Source: Chamaecyparis obtusa (lineage: Eukaryota; Streptophyta; Pinopsida; Cupressales; Cupressaceae). Taken from it: a stretch of DNA of 64,000 nt. Each line of letters opens with the position of its first letter. Position 1 is the first letter of the stretch. Under the pieces are notes generated by a model. It saw nothing but the letters and a program-made list of their open reading frames with translations. It ran no database searches and was not told the DNA's origin. This document shows, piece after piece, positions 1-10,387 of the stretch. A program made the translations under genes and the position numbers. The stretch spans positions 671,001-735,000 of the forward strand of contig BSBK01005648.1 of the NCBI GenBank assembly GCA_027943335.1, given 5' to 3'.

Positions 1-2
1 TA

Positions 3-1250
3 GAAATATGGGCCAAAGAGCTTGAGAAAGAAGAATTAGAAGCTACTACTGCAGAAATGAAAAAGAAGATTGAATTTCTCGAACAATCTTCAAAACCTCC
101 AAATGTTGTTGCTTCTACTTTGGGACAAGGTGGAAATCTTGGAAACACTGCAACTCAAGTAGCAAACATCCCACCACTGGCTGCTACTAAAGTTTATGTT
201 ACCTCAAACACAAAGGCATCCACATCTTAGGGTGCTAGCCCATCACAAGGAGGACCTATTCATGAAAGGTACAAACAACTTATTTTTTGTGGTATTCTTG
301 GTTATCCTAATGAAATGCCTGATGAACTTAGAGAAAAACTCCCTAAATTTACTGGAAATGATGTCATTACATGTGAAGAACATTTGAAGAAATTTATTGA
401 TGTAATGGATGATTATAATGTTGAACCTGATGATGTAATAATGAAATTATATGTACAATCTTTAACTGAAGATGCTAGGGACTGGTTCAGAGGTTTAGCA
501 CATGCTAGTATAGGATCTTGGAATGAGTTTAGAAATTGTTTTAGAGAGAAATATGGTGATGAGACAAATGAGGGGTTTATTTTGAATGAGTTCAATAATA
601 TTAAGAAAAATCAGAATGAAGATGTTATTGAATTTAATATAAGATTCCAAAAGGCCATGCACAAACTCTTGTAGGTTATTAGATTAGATGATAGGGTATG
701 TCTTGTGACATATTTCAATGTTTTTGATGATGAAATGGGATACCTCTTAAGGGATAAAAACCCTAGGAATCTTGGGGAGGCTAACAAATTGGCTATTAAC
801 ATAGAGAGCAATAGAAGAATATTAGGAAAGCTGAGAAGAAGAGAGGATTGGAAGCCTCAGATGTCAAATAGGATGGAGCCAGGAAGATTTGCAAACCTAA
901 AACCTAAGGAGGAAGATAGTCTCAAAAAAATTTTAAATGTTTTAAAGGATCTAAATCCTAGTGAGAATAAAATTAATAGGGTTGCAACTAGTGAGAAGCC
1001 GGCTTTTAGTAATTTTAGCAGGCAGCCAAGGATGAAAAATTACCCCTATAACACTCAGTGGAAGGATGACAAGCCCATTGATCTAGTTAAAAAAGATAAA
1101 AATGATGAAAGAACCCTTGATCCTCTACAAAGGAGTTTAGTTAATATGAATGATGATATCCCATGGTGTACTTCTTGTTAGTCCACACATAGTCCAGAGT
1201 ACTATGGTATTTCTCTTAACATATTTGAAAGTGAAGAACAAAATGAGTAG
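3..1250 (+). pseudogene. G1 gag (capsid/nucleocapsid), decayed
   Basis: Gag packages element RNA in cytoplasmic particles. The frame is already open at position 3 and reads through in-frame stops at about 228, 672 (TAG), 1179 (TAG) and 1248 (TAG). A Retrotrans_gag core at about 315-674 includes the tract DARDWFRGL followed by the W-N-E-F and F-x-E-K-Y pattern of plant gypsy Gag. A basic Asn/Lys-rich region follows. A zinc-knuckle-like PWCTSC with a His a few residues on lies at about 1164-1195, interrupted by the 1179 stop. Stops fall where Gln is expected from the family, so the original was probably one continuous Gag-Pol. The N-terminus lies off the window. Confidence 0.8.
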
Positions 1251-1898
1251 TATATTGATAATGGTTGTGCAATGACTGCTTCACACTCTTGGGATGAGAT
1301 TGTTTATGTTGATGAAATAGAAAATCAAGATGTTGTTTACTCACAAGCTAGAAATGAGATGTACCATCAGCAGGTGTTCTCTGATGAAGAGGAGGAGGAA
1401 TTTGATGATGTTGGGTGTAGTGCAGTGAAGGGTGAGGAGCCAATTTTTCTAAGGTGACCTTCTGATGAAGAAATTTCTCAAATTACTGCAAAGATGGTCA
1501 CTCAAGCCATGAGTAATTATAACTTGAGGATTAGGAAAACTATAAATTCTAATGATAAACCAAGTAGCATGTTTATCAAAAAGTCAGAAAAGGACAAAGA
1601 GAAATTTTAGGAAAAGGAAAAAGTTGTTGATGTTGTCAGAAAAATTAAAATAAAGAAAAACACAAGACCAGTTGGTCCTAGTATGATGTATAAGGCAAAA
1701 AAAAAGACACCAGATGTTGTTGTTCCTTCACCCAAAAAGGAAGATGAACCCCAGCTCAAGGAGCAACCTAACCTAATTGTCCAAGTGGAGAATAAAGATG
1801 GTCCTATGTTAAAATAGGACACGATTGATCATAAATGTATTCCAATTGATATGAGTAAGTTTCTATCACAAATCATTGTCAAGGTTCCACTATTATAA
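1251..1898 (+). pseudogene. G1 Gag-to-protease linker, decayed
   Basis: This is the same reading frame as gag and protease. It begins with an acidic stretch (D-E-E-E-E-E near 1390) and continues into a Lys-rich stretch near 1610-1700. In-frame stops occur around 1455, 1608, 1815 and 1897. No enzymatic motif is visible. It is probably the variable spacer between nucleocapsid and protease. It is placed by frame and position rather than by a recognised domain. Confidence 0.55.
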
Positions 1899-2561
1899 AT
1901 GATGAGAATAGAAGAACATAAGATGAAGGCCTTAAATTGGGTGAATGGTGTTACTTCCACAAGTGTCCATGGGTCAGATAAAAATGATAAATATTTGGCT
2001 TCCCTAGGAGACATGCTTGACAATAAAGGTGAAGAAATTGTCTCTAAGATTCCACAAATTTACTTGGATACAAATTTTGTTAGTACTGCATCAAGAATAG
2101 TTGACCCTTTCTTTCTAACTTTGGTAATAAATGGGAAATTGTTAAAGAATTGCATGATTGATTCTAGGACATCTAATACTGTCATTCCTGCATAAGTTAT
2201 GAAGTCAATGGGATTAAAGGTTGATATGCCTCATGGGATATGTCAAGCAATGGACTCAAGGGAAGTTCTAGTTATTGGTACCATTAAAGCTTTACCTTAT
2301 AGGTTGGAAACATATCCAAATAAAAAACTAACTGTGAGTGTTTTGGTGGTAGATATCCCTCCCCAATATGGGATGTTGTTATCCAGAAGATGGAGTGCCT
2401 CTATGGGAGGGAGTCTCCAGTGTGACTTTTCATTTGCTACATTTGACATTGAAGGTGAAAGTGTAAAGGTATTTAGAGAAAAAAGAACTCCCCATATGAT
2501 TGAGGAAAATGAAGAAGACAATATGAATTGTTTTGTGGACACTGACATTGGTTCTTTCTAA
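1899..2561 (+). pseudogene. G1 retropepsin-like aspartic protease, decayed
   Basis: This protease would cut the Gag-Pol polyprotein. The predicted active-site stretch reads MIDSRTSNTVIP at about 2155-2192: D-S-R stands where retropepsins have D-S/T-G, so the Gly is lost. An in-frame TAA follows at about 2193. Downstream, I-P-P-Q-Y-G-M-L-L-S-R-R-W near 2360-2390 matches the conserved G-x-x-L-L-G-R-x-W end of plant gypsy proteases, with G changed to S. The frame matches gag. The product would be inactive. Confidence 0.75.
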
Positions 2562-2633
2562 GTGCGGGAGGGAGAAATGTAGGAAAAGGTCATGCCTATC
2601 CTTTTAACTGAAGACAAAAATAACCTAGTAGAC

Positions 2634-2852
2634 AATGATGATCTTTGGACTTTATATTTTGATGGAGCAAGTTCAAAGGAAGGTGCTGGAGAAGGAGTAC
2701 TATTGATATCTCCAAATGGTAAAACCTTTAAGTTTTCATTTACTCTTTTATTTTCTTAGACAAACAATTTTGCAGAATATGAAGCCTTTTTAATTAGTTT
2801 GAGATTAGTATCAAGACATGGGATAAAGTACCTTAAGGTAGTTGGTGATTAT
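2634..2852 (+). pseudogene. G1 archaeal-type RNase H, N-terminal half
   Basis: The frame contains L-Y-F-D-G-A-S-S (first catalytic Asp), G-V-L-L-I-S-P, T-N-N-F-A-E-Y-E-A-F (catalytic Glu) and ends in V-V-G-D-Y. This is the pattern of the additional RNase H found in plant Tat-type gypsy elements. One TAG near 2758 stands at an expected Gln. The domain is cut by element A after G-D-Y and resumes at 14041 with E-L-V-I. It sits only about 70 bp after the protease, so it lies upstream of RT. Confidence 0.8.
2848..2852 (+). repeat. Target-site duplication of element A, left copy (ATTAT)
   Basis: ATTAT directly precedes the 5' LTR and is repeated at 14036-14040. Removing A plus one copy restores an uninterrupted RNase H reading frame across the site. 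Confidence 0.9.
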
Positions 2853-4104
2853 TGTAATACCCCAAAAATGGGCTATAAGTTCATTAATCTCCTATATCAA
2901 CAATTCGAACGAAATCAACATCGAAGTCCTAATCTAAGGCACATCTAAACATCATTGAATCATAATTGATTATCTTAAATTCTGCATCGTGGAATATTCT
3001 TAGCAATATTCTTAATTATCTTAATTATCTTTAATTTAATTATTATTTGGCGATAAATCACATTTATCCTAAGTTTGATTAATTGAATATTTTCATATTT
3101 AATTAATTACATTTAATATTTGCCACTTAATTATTTAATTAAATTTAATTCTATCTATTATTAATTGTATTATTTAATTTTGACAACAAATCCAATATCC
3201 TATGAATAATTGATTAAATTCTTATTTAATTAATTAAAGCAAGTTGTCATTATTTAATAATATAGTTTTTAATAAAAGTTTGATTAAATAATTGATTAAC
3301 CCATAAATCAATTATTTATTTTCAAAAATCCGTTAAGTTGAGCATAAATCACTTTATTTATTTAATTAATTCATAATTATTATGCACATTCAAAAGAAAC
3401 AGTTAAACTCCAAATCAGAAAATCAATGCAAGTTATTGACTTTTTGGAACTCAACATCATTTTTGAGTTTTAAAGTTGATTTAAACTTCTAATTTGAGTT
3501 AAAAAGTTGTTTTTGCATAATTTGCATATTTTTGTGAATTAAATTATCTTTATTATCAGATAACTCAAAAATCAAGCTGAGCTAATCTGAGTGATTTATG
3601 GCTTTTTCCCATGCACCTCCAAAGCCCTAGATTTCTATAAAATCAAGGCTCAGCTCTTCATAATTCATCCACGAATTTTCATTCTCATGCTATCGAATTG
3701 GAGTCTAAAGAATCATCTTTGTGAATCCAAGCTATTGTGAGATCTTTCTAGTTTTGAGCATTGCATATCATTTAGCATAGATTCATATCATTGTTAGATC
3801 AATTTTCATATAGATTAGATTTCATATCAAGTTTTTATCATTCTTATTGCATAGAAAATACCAAAAAAATAGATTAATTACATTCATATTTCATATCAGT
3901 TTTGCATTCAAATCCTTCATTTAGATGTCATCTAGGTCACTGATCTTGATAACAATCTGAGAACATCAATCTCGCACCTACTAGAAGGCAGTAAATCGCT
4001 TGGTTAAATTAGATTTAAATTTTGCACAATTTTGATTTGTGCTAACCTCTAATATTTTACTAAAGTGTTGTGTCTATAGATCAGGTACAATTTTTACACA
4101 CACA
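2853..4104 (+). repeat. Element A 5' LTR
   Basis: The LTR starts TGTAATACCCC and ends with a CA-repeat (ACACACACA). It is nearly collinear with 12785-14035 and more distantly with the LTRs at 28301-29802 and 43247-44543. It is very AT-rich in its first 700 bp, with many TTAATTAA-like words. A TATA box and the probable transcript start lie in its last third. Confidence 0.93.
3636..3642 (+). promoter_or_regulatory. TATA box of the element A LTR promoter
   Basis: TATAAAA lies in the context GATTTCTATAAAATC, which recurs at the matching place in the other LTRs (29281, 44019; 25446 variant; TATAAAT at 13567). A pol II start would be expected about 25-35 bp downstream, near 3665-3675. The start position is inferred. 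Confidence 0.6.
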
Positions 4105-4108
4105 TTTC

Positions 4109-4125
4109 TGGCACCCACCGTGGGG
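4109..4125 (+). other. Primer-binding site of element A
   Basis: TGGCACCCACCGTGGGG begins four bases after the LTR. Element B has the same site at 29807 with TGGCGCCC, so A carries one G-to-A change at a CpG. A tRNA 3' end would anneal here to prime minus-strand DNA; the tRNA species was not assigned. Confidence 0.8.
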
Positions 4126-6768
4126 CAACCCATCTTTACATGCTCGTTTTGATTGTTTTTTGGAGCTAAAGCCCTAAAGTTTTAAAGATTTAATTTTATC
4201 TCCCAAAAAGCTTGAGGTTTTGCTTTGATATTTTTTTTCATGTTGGACATATATCAAAGAAGCTACAGTAAAAAATTTAGAATTTTTTGAGATCTTTTGA
4301 ATTTTTAATAATTTTTTCTTGAAATTCTAGAAAAAATTAATATCTGACGCAAATCAGCATATTTTTTAGAAATTTTTATATTTTCAAAAATCTCTTTAAA
4401 TTCTATAGGGGGTCCATTCTTTGTATTTTAAATTTGGATACAATATAATAGCTCAAATAGTCAATTTACAAAAACTAGTTTGTTTTGATAAAATGGGTCT
4501 TTAGGGTACAAATGAAGAGATTTTTCTAAACTTTTTACATTTTTGGAAAACTCTCTATTTTTTAGTAGGGGTCTCTATTCTGAATTTTTATTTTTGTGGC
4601 CAAAATCATATCAAAAAAATTAGATCTTGTTGACTAGGTCAAATACAGCAAAAAAAAATAAAGTTTTGTGATGGGTATGCACTTTTTTTTTTTACATGGT
4701 TCAATGAATGATATGAGTTGTCATTTGGGTTAATTGCTGGTTATTATTGCTGATAATAATTGATTTTTAGAGCTAACCCTATGGTTTTCATAAGTTAAAT
4801 ATATTTTGCATATCTTGTTTGCTTGTTTGCTTGTTGGAGAGTTCGTCACTTGCTTGCATGGAAAAGCTCAACAAGAATTGCTAAAAATTAAGTAAAATAT
4901 ACTAAGCACGTTGCAAGGATCCCAGGTATTCTCCTTCATCTAATAAAATTTCAATTTGGCCTTAAAATAAATCTCTCATGTGTTTAGCTTGAGTGTTTCT
5001 TTGCATGCTTTTTCTATGAATTTGCATAATTGAATACTAGGTTGTGATACCTTAGGTATTTATTGGCAGTCTTAGATTACTTGTAATTGATCTAGATTGC
5101 TATCTTGGGTTATTGAACTTTCTAAATCCACCGGCCCCTCATTTTCACCCTGTGGTTGCAATATCAGCGCCACATTAAAGGGGAGGGGTCTACAGGAAAG
5201 AAGTGTTAAGTGTTCCACCAGGCAACCCTTTTGTGCTTTTTGGAACTCGCTTGTTTTCTAAGTTGTGGAATCATTTCTAGCTTGTGTGAGGGGTTAAGTG
5301 CTCCACTTTTTGGACTCACCTCATATTTTCTTTAAGCGTTAAGTGTACCACCTTGTGCTTTTGAATACTTTTGGATAAATTTTCTTTCTGAATATATCTG
5401 TACTCACATAGTAATTAGGCCCCATGAACACTATTTGTGGATCTTGAGAGAGTGGGTTCCTAGTGAAACCCTTCTCAATGAGGGATCCCTTGTAGGTGGG
5501 GAGGATACTTAGTGCATCTCATGTTCTACTTGGTTTGTGCATCTTTCCTTATTTATTGATACATTCTCTCTTTAGAGAGGTTGATAGATCATGTGGGGTT
5601 CATATCATAGACCTTGCTGAGACAAACTTTGTCTTAGCGTGTCAGATTAATCTACTTGCTTTGTTTGGCTTAAAAGTGAAGAGGCATCAAAACCTTGGAT
5701 CTGGAGCCAAGTCCCCTTGTGGTATCATACTGTGAGTCACCTTTAGAGAGGGTTAACCATAGCGGACAATCCCTTCATAGGGAAAACTGCGTTGGTAGAA
5801 CCTTAAGCGGTAATAGCCATTTTCACCATGGTAGTGACAGCCACTATATAAATGTCCTTATGGAAGAAATCTCCACGGGTATGGTTCATTGTTGGGTTGT
5901 CAGATCTCCCTAGCAGCTCCTAAAGATTAAGTTCTCAGACTGTGTCAAAACCCTGGTGCACCGGGATTGGAGTTCACCCCTTTGGATCATAAAAGTTGCA
6001 GAGTCAAAACATTACTAAAAACCCTAGCGATGCCAAATTTTTATTTTTTAGGGTATATGTGTGTCATTGCAAAACATTTTGGAACATACACAATTAGCGC
6101 TTTTGACGATTAGAATGAATAAGTCACTTGATTGTTCATGTGCAAGGTTGCTTTTGCCCTTGTTCATTATTTTTAGACATGCTTGAAATCACTTGCTTGC
6201 TATCTTGCATGCTTGTTTATCTATCTGGTTACTAAAAACAAACAAATCTGTTACAATCTTCAAATCTAGACATTGAAATTTGCAAACAATCCGAATCTGG
6301 AAACTCAAAATTTGCAAAATCTGAAGTAAAATTCTTTTCTGGAGTCAAAAGTCATCTCAAGAGGTCAGAAAGTCATACGAGTTTTCTCAAAGTGTCATTT
6401 CATTACAGCCCATCTATCGTATGATTGAGTACCTAGTGTCGTACGAGTTTCCATGCCAGCAAATTCTCAAAGTCAAAATCTTGCAACTATCGTATGAAAT
6501 TTTCAATTGTCATTTCATTACTACCCAACTGTCGTACAAGTTTTGCAACTGTCATTTCATTATTGCCCAACTATCATATGAGTCTACAGAGTGTCATTTG
6601 GGAAAATTTTGAAAAATTGTTAGAATTGCCAGATATTTAGCTTTTTCAGCCTATTTCCAGAATCTGTCGAACAAATCACTGTGTCAGGAATAGAGCGGTA
6701 GCTATTGAGAATCAGTACACATGTCTCAAAGAATTAGTACACATGAGGAATAAATTCTAATCTTAGAT
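4126..6768 (+). other. Element A untranslated leader
   Basis: No convincing coding frame was found; the short frames present are not conserved with B as protein. The first 800 bp (4126-4920) has no counterpart in B. From about 4920 to 6690 it is collinear with B's leader (30480-32360), including GTTAAGTGTTCCAC words repeated near 5205, 5290 and 5340. It then joins directly to a gag segment near 6740. Relative to B, about 790 bp carrying the gag N-terminus is missing at this junction. Confidence 0.7.
6373..6601 (+). repeat. Phased palindrome array in the leader of A (TCGTACGA-like)
   Basis: Ten copies of an 8-mer close to the palindrome TCGTACGA start at 6373, 6395, 6417, 6439, 6490, 6510, 6532, 6552, 6574 and 6594. 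Variants are TCATACGA, TCGTATGA, TCATTTCA and TCATATGA. Spacings are 22, 22, 22, 51, 20, 22, 20, 22 and 20 bp. The same array sits in B's leader near 32008-32240. Confidence 0.75.
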
Positions 6769-9012
6769 ATGATGAAACAGATCCACGCTATGCAAGTCAA
6801 ACTTAACAAACTTGAGAAAGAAAAGGAACCTAAAGAGTTCTGCATGGAAGCTTTATGCCCTTTTCCATTTGATAAAGACTTGTACATGTCACCATGCCTC
6901 CAGATAGAATTTGAGCAATGTGATAACCCTTATGATACCTCTTCCATGGAGAGTGACACATCCAGCTTTGGAGACTATGATGACTATGATGACAGACAAT
7001 GTAATGATACCTATGACACCTCTATTCCTAGGAGTCCTCCTCGTTGTGTGTTCCTACTTACTACAAATGGGCCATCACATTGGATAGATCATGATGGTGA
7101 TCCATATGATTCTGATTTTGAAAGAGACTTTGATGGCTTTTGTGGACAATATCTAGATGATACATCTACTTCTATTGAGGAATATAAAATGTACCATGCT
7201 GATTTGAAACGTCAATACTATAAGTATCTCTCCTCTAAGAACTCTCAGGCTGAAAATAAAGATTACACTCTCAAGCAAGATCATTTTAATGTTGGACCTT
7301 TGTCTTGTGATGGTTCCCTTCCATCCCCTACTTCCTCCAATACCCATACATTTTCTAAAGCTTCTGAGTCTTTCAAATCTTTCACAGAACCTTCATCCGA
7401 CACAAGCCCTGATACTTTTCATGCGGTTCCCTATAGTTATCCTCCAAGGCTACCTCTTAAATAAACTCAAGCTAACCTTCACTTGGTTGCAAATACTTTC
7501 AATAATGATAAACCTAAAGAGCCTAAGCCTTCATATGCTATAATCCCTACTTTAGCTAGTCCTCCACCATCTCTTCCAAAGTCATCCATACAATCCCAAC
7601 ATGCTTCCTTGTCCTTAGAAGTGGCTCCATGTCAAGAGGACTCTAAAAATGATGAAGAAAAGAACATAAAGAAAGATCAAGATCAAGAACCCTCCATGTC
7701 ATCCACTCCTTTTCCCGATGTCTCTTATCTGCTTCATGGTTCTTTTGATCCTGTACCACCTTTTTCATACATTCCACCATGTCTTAAGTCTTCTCCTAAG
7801 CAAGATCAAGTTACTACTTACACCATTGAGCTTATTGATAATCAAAATAACCTTACTACACTTGCGCTTTCCAAAGATGATACTTCCATTAAAGTTGGTA
7901 AAAATACTATTGTTACTTCCAAAGTTAAGCCTATTGAAAATCAAGAGAAAAATTATGTGCTTATGCTATCCAAAGATCCTTGTCAAGATCAAAGTCTTCC
8001 ATCTTCTTATTCTACCACTCCATGTTCATTTCCACTTTCTACTCTTCCTGAGTCTTTGCAAGCTTTGAACAATCCAATCAAAGAAGGTGCTCATATTCAA
8101 GATGTCCATGATTCTATTGAAAATCATAATGCTCACTCTAAAGATGCTGATGTCCTTGGTTGTCATATAGATGCTGATGAACTTATTGATTATCCTTTTC
8201 TGTCTTCCACTTCCATCCTTGGACCTCCTCCACCAATACAAAGGTCTTCATGTCTTCCTTCCATCTTGGGTCCTTATGTCCCTTCACTTTCCCCTCCTAA
8301 CTCTCCTAATTCACCATCCATCTTGGGTCCTTACATACCTCCATCTCCTATCTTTCCTCAAGATCAACATAGATGCATACCCTTGAATCCTTTTCATCCA
8401 CCCACCCATTTAAACCGGTCATATCCTCCTTCTTCTTCCACAAGTCCCAAGTCTTTTGGAAGTAACTTGAATGTTCAATACAATAAAAAGAAGCAATACA
8501 AAAATTCATCAAAAAAAGAAGATCACCATGTCTCCTCTAATCGACATGGAGGCATAAAGTCAAAAGAGATATCTAAGAAAAAAACTACAAGACAAGTATG
8601 GGTTCCAAAATCCATCATTAAAGATATTATCTCTAGATCATCAAAAGAAAATAAAAAGCTTATGGCTATATGGATTCTAAAGTCTCTCTTGAAAGATTCT
8701 AGTGCTGAGCAAAAATTGAAGTTGACATTCAAGCTTCCAAAGACTTCCACTTCATCTCCTTCCAAAAATATTCTTCCATTCCATGCACCTAAACCGCAAC
8801 CTCTACTATCTATTCACCATATTCCTTCACGTATTCCTTCATTCACGTTTCCTCCATCCTCTCACCACCCTTCAAGGTATGTGTTGATGTTGAGCTTTCC
8901 TTCCTTTCCATTTACCCTTTCACAATCCTTCCATTCATTATCCTTCTACCTTCTATCATTTTTGCTCATTTGCCTATTCCTCCTATCTTCCAACCTCACT
9001 CGCTTTACATAA
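6769..9012 (+). pseudogene. Chimeric Gag-start plus unknown Pro/Ser-rich protein of element A (one internal stop)
   Basis: ATG-ATG at 6769 opens a frame of 748 codons with a single internal TAA at 7462-7464, so 746 residues otherwise. Residues 1 to about 40 match B's Gag (K-L-N-K-L-E-K-E-K-E-P-K-E-F and C-P-F-P-F-D-K-D). From about 6893 the sequence no longer resembles Gag. It becomes an acidic Asp/Tyr/Ser stretch, then a long Pro/Ser region with three S-I-L-G-P motifs (about 8200-8350). A Lys-rich basic patch with R-Q-V-W-V-P-K follows (about 8480-8680), and a hydrophobic, membrane-like tail of about 25 residues (about 8910-8990). I do not recognise this product. The openness of so long a frame in a decayed element is notable. 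The stop could be a CAA-to-TAA change. Confidence 0.6.
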
Positions 9013-9859
9013 AACCTTACCTCCATTTTTCTCTTCCATCTACCTTTCCCTATCAGCATCTTTGAGCATATCATATTGAATCCTTGGCATATCATGGTTT
9101 ATCTTTTCAAGGAGCACTATCTAAAAAGCTTTCCTTCTTCCAAAAATTCAAAAAAATAAAGAAAAAAATTGAAAATGTGCCTTAGTGAAAACCTAGAAAC
9201 AGGTGCCTTGGTAGCAAAATTAAACTTAAATAAATTCATCCTATGGTGAAAACCACTCCCTTGTGGCACCTTGGATAAGTACCATGATGAAAACCTGGCA
9301 ATCAGGCATCATGTGTAGTTCTTCTACATATTTCATCCATTTCATCTTCTCTTTTTGATCTTGACAATGTTGATCTATACACGAACATTTGGCTATTTTG
9401 TGAGCTATCCTACGATGATCTTGTTTTCATTTCCTTCCTATTTAGCCTTCATATTTATTTTCCTCCATTCATTCTAGTCTTTCGCTATCATTTCCCCTTT
9501 GGTCTTGATCTAATAAAAATAAAAAAAAGAGTAAAACACGGTGCTATGAAGCCTCTTGACATGTCTACTCCTTTGGACTACATCCTATCCTTTTTTGGCA
9601 TTACGCTTTTGTGACTTATCCTATGCTAGCCTTTCATTGCTTGTCCAAAAGTTCTTTTACATGAAATTTTTTTTCCTAGCTTGGGTATTCTTGAGGAGTT
9701 TTCCCTTGAGGATTTCTTCCCTTCATTCTCCTTCATTCTCTTGTCTTCCATCTCTTCCACTAGCTTGCCAATCCCTCTTGTTCTTCACCTTGCTAGACAT
9801 TGGGACTGCACGATATGATCTTGCTTGAGAGTTTGCAATGGAAAAAGATGCCATCAAGT
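9013..9859 (+). other. Pyrimidine-rich noncoding stretch of element A
   Basis: This stretch is T/C-rich with no domain-bearing frame. At 9172-9325 it has three copies of a motif close to GGTGAAAACCTGG followed by GGCNCCTTGG, which also occurs in the 3' noncoding region at 10500-10680. The two blocks flank the integrase fragment, which hints at an internal duplication or recombination. Confidence 0.5.
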
Positions 9860-9860
9860 A

Positions 9861-9985
9861 TACCAAGTATCAGAATAAGTATCAAAACCAGTATCAAAAC
9901 CAATATCAGAACAAGTATCAGAACAAGTATCAGAACAAGTATCAGAACCAATATCAGAACAAGTATCTGAACAAGTATCAGAACA
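9861..9985 (+). repeat. 12-bp minisatellite derived from integrase codons
   Basis: About ten head-to-tail copies of a 12-bp unit close to AGTATCAGAACA run into the integrase frame. B has the single ancestral copy at about 40405 (AGAACAAGTATCAGAATG, coding R-T-S-I-R-M). In A the unit repeats in frame as T-S-I-R four-residue blocks, with one TGA. Confidence 0.85.
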
Positions 9986-10387
9986 CCTACTAGGGCAACA
10001 CCTTTCACTTTAGTTTATGGTTCTGAAGTGGTACTACCTATTGAGGTTGAAATCCCATCACTAAGAATCAGAATACATGGTCTAGTAACTGATGATGACT
10101 ACAGAGTGTCTAGGTTGCAAGAACTTGAACTACTAGATGAGCGTAGACAAGTAGCGTATGATCATCTTAGAGTATATCAGAAGAGAATGTCTAGAGGCTA
10201 CAACAAGAAAGTCAGACATAGAGAATTTCAAGTTGGTGATCTACTCTTGAGAGAAAATCTTAAAAATCAATCCCATCGAGAACACAAGGGGAAGTTTGAA
10301 CCCAACTGGCTAGGTCCCTTTGTAATCACTGCTACTTTTGGCTCTAGTGCCTATCAACTCTTAACGATTGAAGGAGAACAGCTCTGA
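9986..10387 (+). pseudogene. Element A integrase C-terminal fragment
   Basis: The frame reads T-P-F-T-L-V-Y-G-S-E, then V-L-P-I-E-V, then a charged helix and W-L-G-P-F-V-I, as in the C-terminal part of plant gypsy integrases. It aligns without gaps to B at about 40430-40830. The zinc-binding domain and D,D35E core are missing, so it cannot catalyse integration. There is no initiator ATG in frame; it is a remnant of a longer pol frame. At about 10230 it keeps Gln as CAA where B has TAG. Confidence 0.85.

Larger units (their letters stand above)
1..2852 (+). mobile_element. G1, old Ty3/gypsy element, 5' part (cut by window edge and by element A)
   Basis: Gag, protease and the first half of an RNase H domain lie in order on the plus strand. 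Positions 3 to 2561 hold a single reading frame with no detectable frameshift, broken only by stop codons. The element continues at 14036 on the far side of element A. Its 5' LTR lies left of the window. Gene order over both halves is gag-PR-RNase H (archaeal type)-RT-RNase H-INT, so one RNase H comes before RT. The element is dead by mutation. Confidence 0.85.

Noticed and set aside
2297..2548. Minus-strand open frame over the G1 protease
   Set aside because: Shadow of the plus-strand protease frame, with no domain.
5496..5913. Two open frames in the leader of A with counterparts in B (31092-31548)
   Set aside because: The similarity follows DNA-level identity of the leaders; substitutions and lengths do not favour the protein reading.
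9793..10008. Minus-strand frame rich in I-L-V-L repeats, looking like a membrane protein
   Set aside because: It is the antisense reading of the 12-bp integrase-derived minisatellite.
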